Positions 1 through 8,597 of a stretch of DNA of 64,000 nt are shown here, in pieces. Positions within the stretch are counted from its first letter, which is position 1; every line of letters starts with the position of its first letter. The notes under the pieces were generated by a model. That model made no database searches and had not been told where the DNA came from. It was given only the letters and a program-made list of their open reading frames with translations. Both the position numbers and the translations under genes were made by a program. This DNA is from Diaphorobacter caeni (GTDB taxonomy: Bacteria; Pseudomonadota; Gammaproteobacteria; Burkholderiales; Burkholderiaceae_C): assembly GCF_015354245.1 (NCBI RefSeq), contig NZ_JADKYZ010000002.1:124001-188000 (forward strand). Reading direction: 5' to 3'.

Positions 1-516
1 GTGGAAAAGGCCCGCCGCGTTCAGGCCGACCTGTTCGTGAGCATCCATGCCGACGCCTTCACGACGCCTGCAGCCAAGGGCGCGAGCGTGTTTGCTCTCA
101 GCGAACGCGGCGCTTCAAGCTCGGCCGCGCGCTGGCTCGCGAACAAGGAAAACGAGTCCGACCTGATCGGCGGCATGAATGTCACCTCGCAGGACCAGCA
201 CGTGCAGCGCGCCCTGCTCGACATGAGCACCACGGCGCAGATCAACGACAGCCTGAAGCTCGGCAACGTGCTGCTCGGCGAGATCGGCGGCTTCGCCAAG
301 CTGCACAAGCCGCGCGTGGAACAGGCGGGATTTGCGGTGCTCAAGGCCCCCGACATCCCAAGCGTGCTGGTGGAGACCGCGTTCATCAGCAACCCGGACG
401 AAGAAGCCAAGCTGCGCTCCTCGGTCTATCAGAACCAGCTGGCCGATGCGCTGATGCGCGGCATCACCCGCTACTTCGCCAAGAACCCGCCGCTGGCGCG
501 CAGCCGCTCCGTGTAA
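1..516 (+). CDS. amiC: N-acetylmuramoyl-L-alanine amidase, 3' part
   Basis: The 3' end of a zinc-dependent periplasmic amidase; the 5' part lies outside the window. The family cleaves the bond between MurNAc and the stem peptide during daughter-cell separation. The 171 visible codons hold the second half of the Amidase_3 fold: SIHAD at residues 14-18, whose His is a zinc ligand, and VETAFISN around residue 125, whose Glu is the catalytic acid/base. The GTG at base 1 is an internal codon, not a start. In relatives amiC often sits directly before mutL; here about 4 kb of other genes lie between them. AmiC versus another AmiA/B/C paralog cannot be settled without the N-terminus. Confidence 0.85.
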   Translation: MEKARRVQADLFVSIHADAFTTPAAKGASVFALSERGASSSAARWLANKENESDLIGGMNVTSQDQHVQRALLDMSTTAQINDSLKLGNVLLGEIGGFAKLHKPRVEQAGFAVLKAPDIPSVLVETAFISNPDEEAKLRSSVYQNQLADALMRGITRYFAKNPPLARSRSV

Positions 517-684
517 AGAAACTCGGGGTGCAGGTCATATTTGGTATCTCTTTCCCCGGTTTGTCCTCCTGACCGGGATCACGAACGTTGTAGTGACATG
601 GGCAGGGTCGATCCGACTCTGGCCTCGTGAGGCGACGCCGACATCCGCGGCCCGCCTCCTGCTACCGAAGAAAGGGGTACACAC

Positions 685-930
685 ATGAAAAACATCCGCA
701 TCATCACCGCCGCCATCGTCTGCGCGACCACACTGGGTCTCGTGGGCTGTGCATCGCACCCCACCAACCGCCAGGTCGGCACCGGAGTAGGTGCCGTGGC
801 TGGTGGATTGGTCGGCAACGCGGTGTTCGGCGGCCCAGTGGGCACCATCGGCGGCGCTGCCGCAGGCGCGTTGATCGGCAACGAAATCGGCGGACGCCAC
901 GACTACGACCGCCGCGGCTATCGTCACTGA
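685..930 (+). CDS. Glycine-zipper outer-membrane lipoprotein, small
   Basis: An 81-residue protein with a lipoprotein signal peptide; the lipobox LVGC puts the lipidated Cys at residue 22. After it comes a glycine-zipper region, about residues 33-68, with many GxxxG spacings (GTGVGAVAGGLVGN, GGAAAGALIGNEIGG), then a short charged tail rich in Asp, Tyr, Arg and His. This is the architecture of OsmB/SlyB-like 2TM glycine-zipper proteins, which insert in or pack against the outer membrane. The function is unknown beyond an envelope role. An AAAGGGG ribosome-binding site lies 7 bases before the ATG. The gene is monocistronic and closed by a strong terminator. Confidence 0.85.
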   Translation: MKNIRIITAAIVCATTLGLVGCASHPTNRQVGTGVGAVAGGLVGNAVFGGPVGTIGGAAAGALIGNEIGGRHDYDRRGYRH

Positions 931-965
931 TCGCGCAGTGGCCCACCGAGGCCACTCTCTCCATG

Positions 966-1005
966 CAAAAAGCCCCTGACGCCTTGCGGCATCAGGGGCT
1001 TTTTG
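966..1005. terminator. Bidirectional rho-independent terminator
   Basis: Stem AGCCCCTGA / TCAGGGGCT (971-979 with 992-1000) is flanked by A-runs on the left and T-runs on the right, so it can end both the lipoprotein transcript (+) and the convergent dedA transcript (-). Confidence 0.9.
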
Positions 1006-1024
1006 CATGTGGTTCGGAGCGCTC

Positions 1025-1690
1025 TCAGCCCTGCGACGCGGCCTCGCGCTGCTTCTCCGCACGGCCTGCCTTCCAGGCACCGAAAATCGCGATCAGGCCC
1101 GGCACCAGGATCAGGCCCCAGATGATCTTTTCCAGATTGGCCTTCACCCATTCCATGTTGCCGAAGAAATAACCGGCCGAGACGATGCCCAGCACCCAGA
1201 TCAGCGCGCCGACGACGTTGAACATGGTGAACTTCGCCCGCGTCATGTGGGCCACGCCCGCCACGAAGGGCGCGAAGGTGCGGATGAACGGCATGAAGCG
1301 CGCAAGAATGATGGTCACGCCGCCATAGCGCTCATAGAAAGCATGGGCCTGGTCGAAAGCCCGCTTGTTGAACCAGCGCGAATCCTCCCACTGGAACACC
1401 TTGGGCCCGAGATAGCGGCCGATCGTGTAATTGCACTGGTCACCCAGAATCGCTGCCGCCAGAAGCACCGGCACGGCAATCGAAAAATGCATCAGCCCCG
1501 CGCCGCACATCGCGCCGACGATGAACAGGAGCGAATCCCCCGGCAGGAACGGCATCACCACCACGCCCGTTTCCACGAACACGATGATGAACAGCAGGGC
1601 ATATACCCAAGGCCCATAAGCCACCACAAACGCTTCAAGATGCTTGTCGATGTGCAAGATGAAGTCGATCAAAAAACTGACGATTTCCAA
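1025..1690 (-). CDS. DedA family (VTT domain) membrane protein
   Basis: A 221-residue inner-membrane protein of the DedA superfamily. Family members act in undecaprenyl-phosphate recycling, proton homeostasis or lipid scrambling; which applies here is not shown. The family signature is visible: VETGVVVMPFLPGDSLLF around residues 39-56, the charged segment F-x-R-x-x-P around FMPFIRTFAPFVAG, and several hydrophobic helices with a basic C-terminus. No ATG is available: the reading frame has a stop about 50 bases upstream and the only suitable start is TTG, preceded by a GGGGA sequence. It is divergent from the ABC operon and convergent with the lipoprotein gene, sharing its terminator. Confidence 0.88.
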   Translation of the reverse strand: MEIVSFLIDFILHIDKHLEAFVVAYGPWVYALLFIIVFVETGVVVMPFLPGDSLLFIVGAMCGAGLMHFSIAVPVLLAAAILGDQCNYTIGRYLGPKVFQWEDSRWFNKRAFDQAHAFYERYGGVTIILARFMPFIRTFAPFVAGVAHMTRAKFTMFNVVGALIWVLGIVSAGYFFGNMEWVKANLEKIIWGLILVPGLIAIFGAWKAGRAEKQREAASQG

Positions 1691-1821
1691 ACCCGTTCCC
1701 CGGTGTTCAACGAAGGAATGGACTGTAGCGCATCGGCCTCAGCCGCTCGCGAAAATGGAGATTGCAGAGGAATCACCATAGAATAAAGCGAACGCATCTG
1801 TAAAGCAGAGAGGGATTGACA

Positions 1822-2691
1822 ATGAAGGCAGACCTGCAGGTTCGCGATCTGCGCTTTGGCTACAAGGGCCCGCTGTTCGAGCATTTCCATGCGGCCATCG
1901 ACACGCCCGGCGTCTATGGTCTGTTCGGGCGCAACGGGACGGGAAAATCAACGCTGCTCAAGCTGCTCGCTGGACTGCTCACGCCCGAAGACGGCGAGAT
2001 CCGCGTGCTCGGGTTCAGGCCGCGCCAGCGCCATGCCGAATTTCTTGCGCAGGTCTATCTGCTGCCCGAGGAATTCCACCTGCCCGACCTCAAGCCCGAA
2101 GCGCTGGTGCGCAACCACGGCGTGTTCTACCCGCAGTTCAACGCAGCGCTGTTCCGCGAATATCTCGCCGAGCTTCAGGTGCCGCCCGGGCATCGCTTCT
2201 CGCAGATGAGCCTTGGCCAGAAGAAGAAGGCGACGATCGCCTTCGCGCTGGCCACCTGCACGCCCATCCTGCTGATGGACGAGCCGACCAACGGCCTCGA
2301 CATCGAAAGCCGCATGCAGTTCAAGCGCCTGATGCAGCGGCCCGAACACGCCTCGCGCATCGTGCTGATCAGCACCCATCAGGCCCATGATCTGGAGAGC
2401 ATCATCCGGCACATCTGGTTCATCGACGGCGGCATTCTGCGCCTGTCATCCGACATGCCGCGCCTCGCCGAACATCTTGCGATGGGCGTGGCGGCCTCCG
2501 CAGCCGAACTGCCCGATGCGACGGCGCTGCTCTACTCCGAGCCGCTCGGCGCACAGGTCGCCTGGGTCGCGCGCCGCGATGCGCTGCCTCCGGGATCACC
2601 CGCCACACCCGTGCAGCTCGAGCTGATCTACAAGGCGCTGAGCCTCGATCCGCAGCGCGTGCTGGCCGCAGTGCAGGAGCAGGCACCATGA
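1822..2691 (+). CDS. ABC transporter ATP-binding protein
   Basis: A 289-residue nucleotide-binding subunit. Walker A GRNGTGKS is at residues 36-43, a variant signature SLGQKKK near 130, Walker B ILLMDEPTNGLD near 149-160 and the H-loop STHQ near 186. About 80 residues without ABC motifs follow at the C-terminus. A Gln-Lys-Lys-Lys signature is typical of the YtrB/GntR-operon-linked ABC group. A TTG lies 6 bases upstream in frame, but the ATG chosen has a GAGAGGGA ribosome-binding site at the right distance. Its stop overlaps the start of the permease gene (ATGA), so the two are probably translationally coupled. The substrate is unknown. Confidence 0.9.
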   Translation: MKADLQVRDLRFGYKGPLFEHFHAAIDTPGVYGLFGRNGTGKSTLLKLLAGLLTPEDGEIRVLGFRPRQRHAEFLAQVYLLPEEFHLPDLKPEALVRNHGVFYPQFNAALFREYLAELQVPPGHRFSQMSLGQKKKATIAFALATCTPILLMDEPTNGLDIESRMQFKRLMQRPEHASRIVLISTHQAHDLESIIRHIWFIDGGILRLSSDMPRLAEHLAMGVAASAAELPDATALLYSEPLGAQVAWVARRDALPPGSPATPVQLELIYKALSLDPQRVLAAVQEQAP

Positions 2692-3557
2692 CGTCGACAA
2701 GCACACTCTCCGCCGCGTCCGGTTCAACCTTCCGCCGCTCCCGCTTTTCGGCACTCGTGCGCGTCGATCTGGCGGAACGCTGGAGAAGCTACGGCAGCGT
2801 GCTGCTGGTGGCGCTGGTCGTGCAGGTGATCGTGCTCGGATGGATTCAGTTCACGATCAACGACCCCAAGCCCATGGACATGGACGCGCAGATGGGTTGG
2901 CACGCCAGCTTTCTGTACATCTTCGGCATCGCCTTCTGTTTTGTGTTTTTCGCCCCGATGCAAAGGCAGGAGTCCAGCCTTCTGATACTGATGCGTCCCG
3001 CATCCATCTTTGAGAAATGGTTGCACACGGCGCTGTTGCTGCTGGTGCTTTTTCCGCTGGCCTACACGCTTGTCTACTTGCTGGCCACCGTGCCGCTCAA
3101 CGGCATCGCAGCGATCATGGAGTCGGCCCGCCACGCACGCGCGGCGGCCTCCCCCTCGCCACTGCCTGCCGCATCGCAGGTCGGATTCCACGTGTTCATT
3201 CCCTATCTCTCGATGGGTGACAACGCCTTGGCAGAACGCGGGAAGCTGTTGCTGCTGCAGTGGTGGTACACGGTCATCTGTGGCTCCGCCGCGTTCGCGC
3301 TCGTGCGCTTTCGCCGCGCGGCGGTGTTCAAGAGCCTGGCGCTCGCGTTCTTCGTGGGCCTCTTCAGCGTGATGCTGCTGAGCGGCGGCGCCCGCATGGG
3401 CGGCGATCCGCGCGTGCTCACCAGTTGGCTGGAAGGCGATGGAGCCTTCCCCTTCAGCGTGTCCGCCGTGCTCGCCAATCTGCTGCTGTGGGTCTGCGCT
3501 CCGCTGCTCGTCTGGGGCTCGGCTTACCTGGCCTTGGGTGAAAGGGACCTCGCATGA
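2688..3557 (+). CDS. ABC transporter permease-like membrane protein
   Basis: A 289-residue integral membrane protein with about six hydrophobic segments: near residues 36-58, 74-92, 114-134, 190-210, 223-242 and 258-280. A soluble stretch, about 139-185, is rich in Ala, Pro and Ser. It overlaps the ATPase gene by 4 bases and the next gene by 4 bases, which marks it as the membrane partner of that ATPase. No characterised permease family is recognised from sequence alone. The compact three-gene layout resembles Ytr-type ABC systems that respond to cell-envelope stress, but no GntR regulator is seen beside it. Confidence 0.75.
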   Translation: MTSTSTLSAASGSTFRRSRFSALVRVDLAERWRSYGSVLLVALVVQVIVLGWIQFTINDPKPMDMDAQMGWHASFLYIFGIAFCFVFFAPMQRQESSLLILMRPASIFEKWLHTALLLLVLFPLAYTLVYLLATVPLNGIAAIMESARHARAAASPSPLPAASQVGFHVFIPYLSMGDNALAERGKLLLLQWWYTVICGSAAFALVRFRRAAVFKSLALAFFVGLFSVMLLSGGARMGGDPRVLTSWLEGDGAFPFSVSAVLANLLLWVCAPLLVWGSAYLALGERDLA

Positions 3558-4477
3558 AGCCGCGCTATGCCTCGATCATCTTTGGCGCGGCCGTGCTCTC
3601 TGGCTGGGCCGGCATCTGGATTGCGCAGATGGGCACACCGACCGTCGAGTCGAGGGCGCTGATCAGCAAACCCGCCTCCGAATTGCACGGCGTGAAGCGC
3701 GTCGTCTATGACGTTCCATCCCACCACCGATGGAGATACCCACGCGAGACGGTGGTGCTGGCCGGATGGAATGGTGACCTGCGCCTGCAAACCGATTCCC
3801 GGGGGGCGAACGACCAGCCCCTGCAACTGGTGCGCGAAGGCGATACGGTGTTCGTGCGCCTCAAAGAAACGCCCGCCGGAACTCCGCAGCCCACCGCCAA
3901 GGACAATACCCCGCCCGCAACCCACCACCCGGTGAGCCTGACCCTGCCCGCTTCGGTCTCGGAGCTCTCCTGGCCCAGCGTGCGACTGCGAATGGCCAGC
4001 TCCGCCAACACCCCGTCGCTCACGGTACGCACCTATGCGCTGAAGGTGGGGTATGAGCCATCCCAGCGCGAGCATCTGGGCGATCAGGTCGATGCCCAGA
4101 TCGTCGCCGACCTTCAAAAAGACATCGTGCCCGGCAGACTCGATCATATGACGGCGATCCTGCTGCCTCGTGACGCCTGTGAAAGCCGCAACCGATTCAG
4201 CAAACGCTACGAGTCAGACTTCGAATACAAGGGCGGCTTCTTCCCGCAGATCACGCTGCTGGCCGACATCGGCAAGATCGACATCCAGACGATGGAGCCC
4301 GACATGCAGATCACGCTGCGCACCTCGCAGGACTCGATGCTCAATGTCGAGAAGATCGCCTATCTCAAGCAGCTGCGCCTCGAAACGATGAGCCCCGCCG
4401 AAGCTGGGGAGATCGCCAAGACCGAGCTGAACGACCCGTTCAGCGCCTGTCCATCCGCCCAGATGAAAAGGCGATGA
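3554..4477 (+). CDS. Membrane-anchored protein of unknown function in ABC operon
   Basis: A 307-residue protein with one N-terminal hydrophobic segment (residues 6-25) that should anchor it to the inner membrane with the rest in the periplasm. No known domain is recognised. A Pro/Thr-rich linker around residues 107-131 separates two parts. The second part contains regular short beta-like stretches such as LTLPASVSELSWP and ITLLADIGKIDIQTMEPDMQITL, suggesting a beta-helix or beta-sandwich like the auto-transporter-adhesin-like domains DUF2807/DUF4097; this is inference. It overlaps the permease gene by 4 bases, so it is likely an accessory part of the same transporter. A terminator follows. 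Confidence 0.7.
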   Translation: MKPRYASIIFGAAVLSGWAGIWIAQMGTPTVESRALISKPASELHGVKRVVYDVPSHHRWRYPRETVVLAGWNGDLRLQTDSRGANDQPLQLVREGDTVFVRLKETPAGTPQPTAKDNTPPATHHPVSLTLPASVSELSWPSVRLRMASSANTPSLTVRTYALKVGYEPSQREHLGDQVDAQIVADLQKDIVPGRLDHMTAILLPRDACESRNRFSKRYESDFEYKGGFFPQITLLADIGKIDIQTMEPDMQITLRTSQDSMLNVEKIAYLKQLRLETMSPAEAGEIAKTELNDPFSACPSAQMKRR

Positions 4478-4482
4478 GCGGC

Positions 4483-4509
4483 AAAAGAGCCCTCGGGCAG
4501 GCTCTTTTT
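4483..4509 (+). terminator. Rho-independent terminator after the ABC operon
   Basis: Stem AGAGCC / GGCTCT (4486-4491 with 4500-4505), 8-base loop, then a run of Ts. It lies between the third ABC-operon gene and mutL, so mutL should have its own promoter or depend on read-through. Confidence 0.8.
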
Positions 4510-4529
4510 CGCGCCACTAGAATGACCCG

Positions 4530-6530
4530 GTGAACGAAGCCAACACCCCCTCCCCCGCCGCAACATCCGCACAAGCCTCCCACCGCCGCCCGATCCGCGA
4601 TCTGCCCGATGAACTGATCAGCCAGATCGCGGCCGGAGAGGTGGTCGAGCGCCCCGCCTCCGCCGTGCGCGAGCTGGTGGACAACGCGCTCGATGCGGGC
4701 GCCTCGCAGATCACCGTGCGCCTGCTGGCGGGTGGTGTGCGCCTGATTTCGGTGGAGGACGACGGCATCGGCATTCCGCCCGAGGAGCTGCCGGTGGCGC
4801 TGCGTCGCCACGCGACCAGCAAGATCACCAATCTGCACGACCTCGAGGCCGTCAACACGATGGGCTTTCGCGGCGAGGCGCTGGCCGCGATCGCCTCGGT
4901 GTCCGAAACCGCCCTGCTGTCCCGCACGCAGGACCAGCAGAGCGGCTTTCTGCTCGACGCGCGCAGTGGTGAGCTGCGCCCGGCGGCACGCAGCCGGGGC
5001 ACGACGGTGGAGGTCAAGGAGCTGTTCTTCTCAACGCCCGCACGCCGCAAGTTCCTGAAGACCGACGCGACCGAGCTCGCGCACTGCGTGGAAGCCGTGC
5101 GCCGCCACGCTCTCGCCCGGCCCGATGTGGGCTTCGCGATCTGGCACGAGGGCAAGCTGGTCGAGCAATGGCGCGCCACCATGGACGTGGCCGACGTCGG
5201 CGACGGCGACAAGCTGCAGCAGGGCCTCGCGCGCCGCCTGAGCGACGTGCTGGGCTCCGATTTCATCGAAGAATCCGTTGCCGTGCAGCTCCAGCACGGC
5301 AACGTCACCGTCACCGGCCGCGCGGGCGTGCCCGACGCGGCGCGTTCGCGGGCCGATCAGCAGTTCTGCTACGTCAACGGCCGCTTCGTGCGCGACAAGG
5401 TGCTCACCCACGCGGCCCGCAGCGCTTACGAGGACGTACTGCACGGCCAGAAGCAGCCGGTCTACGCGCTGTTCATCGAGATCGATCCGCTGCGCGTCGA
5501 CGTGAACGTGCACCCCACCAAGATCGAAGTGCGCTTTCGCGACAGCCGCGAGGTGCACCAGGCCGTTCGCCACGCCGTGGAAAACGCCCTCGCCGTGCCG
5601 CGCGCCCAGGCCCTCGCCGCAGCTGCGGCGGCCAACGAAGCCGGGCAAGCCGCGCCCTCCGCCGACAGCGCCGCGCCGACATCCTTCACGACACCCGCAG
5701 CGCCCTCCCCCTGGGCTCCTACCCCGAACTGGAAGGCCCAGTCCACCATGCCGTTCGAAGAGCGCGTGGGCCACAAGGTCGAGGACCTGCAGGCGCTTTG
5801 GGGCGCGCCCAAAACGGCTGCGCCCGGTCTGGAAGGCAATGCCCAGCCTTCTTCCTTCGCCGCGTCCGCACCGCAGGCACCGGCCGTTCAATGGCAAGCC
5901 GCCACCGCCCAGGCACCCGCCACGGAATCCGAGGCCGCGCCCTGGCCGCTGGGACGTGCCGTGGCGCAGATCCACGGCGTGTACATCCTCGCCGAAAACG
6001 CGCAGGGCATGATCATCGTGGACATGCATGCGGCGCACGAGCGCATCGTCTACGAGCGCCTCAAAACTCAGGTGATCGACGAGAACGCGCGCATCGCCAG
6101 CCAGCCGCTGCTGATTCCGGCGACCTTCGCGGCCACGCCGCACGAGGTCGCGGCGGCCGAGTCGAACACGGACACGCTGGCGCTGCTCGGCATGGAAATT
6201 TCGCCGTTCTCTCCGCGCACGCTGGCCGTGCGCGCCGTGCCCACCGCCCTCGCCCAAGGTGATCCGGTGGAGCTCGCGCGCAGCGTGCTCGCCGAACTGG
6301 CACAGCACGACGCAAGCACCGTCGTGCAACGCGCACGCAATGAAATTCTGGCGACCATGGCCTGTCACGGCGCCGTGCGTGCCAATCGCAAGCTCACGCT
6401 CGACGAAATGAACGCGCTGCTCAGGCAGATGGAGGTGACCGACCGCTCGGACCAGTGCAACCACGGTCGCCCCACCTGGCGTCAGCTCACGATGAAGGAA
6501 CTGGACGGTCTGTTCCTGCGCGGACGCTGA
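4530..6530 (+). CDS. mutL: DNA mismatch repair protein MutL
   Basis: A 666-residue mismatch-repair ATPase that links MutS recognition to strand incision. The N-terminal GHKL motifs are present: E-x-x-x-N box in VRELVDNALDAGA, then DDGIGI and GFRGEALAAI. The C-terminal dimerisation domain carries the endonuclease-type metal-binding motifs D-M-H-A-x2-E-x4-E (DMHAAHERIVYE), ACHGAVRAN and CNHGRPTW, so it is a nicking-type MutL rather than the E. coli type. The usual Gln of DQHA is Met. An Ala/Pro-rich linker, about residues 365-470, joins the halves. The start is GTG; a nearby ATG at 4522 is out of frame and runs into a stop after three codons. Confidence 0.95.
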   Translation: MNEANTPSPAATSAQASHRRPIRDLPDELISQIAAGEVVERPASAVRELVDNALDAGASQITVRLLAGGVRLISVEDDGIGIPPEELPVALRRHATSKITNLHDLEAVNTMGFRGEALAAIASVSETALLSRTQDQQSGFLLDARSGELRPAARSRGTTVEVKELFFSTPARRKFLKTDATELAHCVEAVRRHALARPDVGFAIWHEGKLVEQWRATMDVADVGDGDKLQQGLARRLSDVLGSDFIEESVAVQLQHGNVTVTGRAGVPDAARSRADQQFCYVNGRFVRDKVLTHAARSAYEDVLHGQKQPVYALFIEIDPLRVDVNVHPTKIEVRFRDSREVHQAVRHAVENALAVPRAQALAAAAAANEAGQAAPSADSAAPTSFTTPAAPSPWAPTPNWKAQSTMPFEERVGHKVEDLQALWGAPKTAAPGLEGNAQPSSFAASAPQAPAVQWQAATAQAPATESEAAPWPLGRAVAQIHGVYILAENAQGMIIVDMHAAHERIVYERLKTQVIDENARIASQPLLIPATFAATPHEVAAAESNTDTLALLGMEISPFSPRTLAVRAVPTALAQGDPVELARSVLAELAQHDASTVVQRARNEILATMACHGAVRANRKLTLDEMNALLRQMEVTDRSDQCNHGRPTWRQLTMKELDGLFLRGR

Positions 6531-6554
6531 TCGTCACACGCGCACCGACGGACA

Positions 6555-6809
6555 TCAGTCGACTCCGTCGTCTCCCGATGCCTGCTCCGTCGCGCCGGAG
6601 CGCCAGCCCCATTGCGTGGCGCGCTGGTGGATGAAGTCAGTCCCCAACTGCGCGGGCTGATGCAGGCTCGCGGCCACATGCTCGATGGCGAGGGTCGACC
6701 GCTTTCGAGTCAGCACCGCATCGTCCGCCGCTGCCACATTGCCCACCAGCAACACCGTGGCCGCAGCCGCCGTTGCGCTCAATGCACAGGCTCTGCTCAT
6801 GGTCTTCAT
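6555..6809 (-). CDS. Small exported protein of unknown function
   Basis: An 84-residue protein with a clear Sec signal peptide: MKTMSRA, a hydrophobic Ala/Val/Leu core, then a likely cleavage after VAAA around residue 28. The mature part of about 56 residues has no recognised domain and no Cys. The frame stays open upstream, but this ATG has a good AAGGGG ribosome-binding site and the typical signal peptide start. It is convergent with mutL, with only 24 bases between the stops. Codon use resembles the neighbours. The function is unknown. Confidence 0.6.
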   Translation of the reverse strand: MKTMSRACALSATAAAATVLLVGNVAAADDAVLTRKRSTLAIEHVAASLHQPAQLGTDFIHQRATQWGWRSGATEQASGDDGVD

Positions 6810-7080
6810 CGGATGGCCCCTTTCCATCTTCTTTTCCATTCCTGATTGAATCTCCGCCCCCATTCCAGAACACGGGGCGCGGAGCGCCACTGTCGGCCCC
6901 TGCGATGACAGGCAGGTGTCACCCTGCTCGCCTCGGATTCCCCCTTGGATAGAACGCTGGCCACTTGGTTCACGCTCCAATAGATAAGGGTTAACACCTA
7001 GATTATCACGCTGAACGTGAGGTCATCCCCAAACGCCGGAACGGAGCCTCGAGCTCACCAAAAGTGTGCAAAAACAAGGA
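6810..7080. other. Long intergenic region upstream of gdhA, first part
   Basis: No gene is supported here. It should hold the promoter of the small exported protein gene on the minus strand. A short dyad TCACG-N5-CGTGA lies at 7006-7020. Toward gdhA the sequence becomes noticeably A+T-richer than the coding DNA. Confidence 0.4.
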
Positions 7081-7090
7081 CTTCCTTGAT

Positions 7091-7171
7091 GTGCAGTGCA
7101 CAAAACCCGACTTTTGCAGATGCAAACTTACCAATTTGGTGCATGACACCATGTCTTTTTGACATAATGTC
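7091..7171 (+). promoter_or_regulatory. gdhA control region: stacked dyads and a candidate -35
   Basis: Five dyads follow one another: GTGCA-G-TGCAC (7091-7101), TTTGCA-GA-TGCAAA (7113-7126), TGGTG-N5-CACCA (7137-7151), ATGTC-N5-GACAT (7151-7165) and GACAT-A-ATGTC (7161-7171). A consensus -35 TTGACA lies at 7159-7164 with only a weak -10 (CAGAAA) 17 bases on, as expected for an activator-dependent or tightly repressed promoter. The gdhA ribosome-binding site AGAAGG is at 7205-7210. The regulator is not known; glutamate dehydrogenase genes are commonly controlled by nitrogen or amino-acid status. Confidence 0.5.
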
Positions 7172-7219
7172 GGATTCACTCCAGAAACACGTTGTCACCA
7201 AGATAGAAGGTTCCGCTTT

Positions 7220-8563
7220 ATGAAGCACGCATCGCTCGGGCAATTCCTCGAACAAGTCGCCCAACGCAATCCCGGTCAACCGGAATTCCTGCAAGCCGTC
7301 ACGGAAGTGATGGAGAGCCTGTGGCCCTTCATCGAAAAGAACCCGCGCTATGCAGAGCAAGGCCTGCTCGAGCGCCTGGTCGAGCCCGAGCGCGTGGTGA
7401 TGTTCCGTGTGTCCTGGACCGACGATCAAGGCAACGTGCAGGTCAACCGCGGCTTCCGCATCCAGCACAGCATGTCGATCGGCCCCTACAAGGGCGGCCT
7501 GCGCTTCCACCCCTCGGTGAACCTGTCGGTGCTGAAGTTCCTGGCGTTCGAGCAAACCTTCAAGAACGCGCTCACCACACTGCCAATGGGCGGTGGCAAG
7601 GGTGGCTCCGATTTCGACCCCAAGGGCAAGAGCCCCGCTGAAGTCATGCGCTTCTGCCAGGCCTTCGTGATGGAACTGTTCCGCCACGTCGGTCCCGACA
7701 CCGATGTGCCCGCAGGCGACATCGGCGTGGGTGGCCGCGAAGTCGGCTTCATGGCCGGCATGTACAAGAAGCTGGCGAACAACGCCGCATCGGTGTTCAC
7801 CGGCAAGGGCCTGACCTTCGGCGGCTCGCTGATCCGTCCCGAAGCCACGGGCTACGGCACGGTGTATTTCGCTGACGAAATGCTCAAGACCAAGGGCAAG
7901 AGTTTTGACGGCCTGCGCGTTTCCGTGTCCGGCTCGGGCAACGTGGCGCAATACGCGGTCGAGAAGGCCATGGAACTGGGCGCCAAGGTCGTGACCGTGT
8001 CCGACTCCTCCGGCACCGTGATCGACGAAGACGGCTTCACCGCCGAAAAGCTGGCCATCCTCATGGACGTGAAGAACCACCACTACGGCCGCGTGAACGA
8101 TTACGCCGCCAAGGTCGGTGCCAAGTTCGAAGCCGGTGTGCGCCCATGGCACGTGAAGGTCGACGTGGCTCTGCCATGCGCAACCCAGAACGAACTGGAC
8201 GAAAACGATGCCAAGCTGCTGATCGAAAACGGTGTGATCTGCGTGGCCGAAGGCGCGAACATGCCCTCGACCATCGAGGCTGCCAAGGCATTCGAAGCCG
8301 CCGGCGTGCTGTACGCACCGGGCAAGGCCTCCAACGCCGGTGGCGTGGCCACTTCCGGTCTGGAAATGAGCCAGAACGCGATGCGCCTGTCCTGGCCACG
8401 TGAAGAAGTGGATGCACGTCTGCTGCAGATCATGCAGAACATCCACGCCGCCTGCCTGAAGCATGGCAAGCGTGCTGATGGCACCGTGAGCTACATCGAT
8501 GGCGCGAACATCGCTGGCTTCGTGAAGGTGGCGGATGCCATGATGGCACAGGGCGTGATCTGA
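7220..8563 (+). CDS. gdhA: NADP-type glutamate dehydrogenase
   Basis: A 447-residue hexameric-type glutamate dehydrogenase that interconverts 2-oxoglutarate plus ammonium and glutamate in the cytoplasm. Visible motifs: the substrate-site segment GPYKGGLRFHPSVN, the Lys-containing glycine-rich PMGGGKGGSDFDPKGKS, the catalytic-Asp region PAGDIGVGGREVGFM, the Rossmann segment VSGSGNVAQYAVEKA, and EGANMPST. Length matches the NADP-dependent small-subunit class. The ATG has a good ribosome-binding site 9 bases upstream. The gene is a single transcription unit with its own dyad-rich promoter region and its own terminator. Confidence 0.97.
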   Translation: MKHASLGQFLEQVAQRNPGQPEFLQAVTEVMESLWPFIEKNPRYAEQGLLERLVEPERVVMFRVSWTDDQGNVQVNRGFRIQHSMSIGPYKGGLRFHPSVNLSVLKFLAFEQTFKNALTTLPMGGGKGGSDFDPKGKSPAEVMRFCQAFVMELFRHVGPDTDVPAGDIGVGGREVGFMAGMYKKLANNAASVFTGKGLTFGGSLIRPEATGYGTVYFADEMLKTKGKSFDGLRVSVSGSGNVAQYAVEKAMELGAKVVTVSDSSGTVIDEDGFTAEKLAILMDVKNHHYGRVNDYAAKVGAKFEAGVRPWHVKVDVALPCATQNELDENDAKLLIENGVICVAEGANMPSTIEAAKAFEAAGVLYAPGKASNAGGVATSGLEMSQNAMRLSWPREEVDARLLQIMQNIHAACLKHGKRADGTVSYIDGANIAGFVKVADAMMAQGVI

Positions 8564-8597
8564 TCTTTTTCCTCTGATCTTTTCTGTGCTGTGTGGG

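Noticed and set aside
1007-1786. Plus-strand frame over dedA
   Set aside because: Entirely antisense to a recognised membrane protein and it crosses the terminator stem.
5031-6464. A 477-codon open frame opposite mutL
   Set aside because: Antisense to conserved mutL motifs, His/Arg-rich, no ribosome-binding site or family match.
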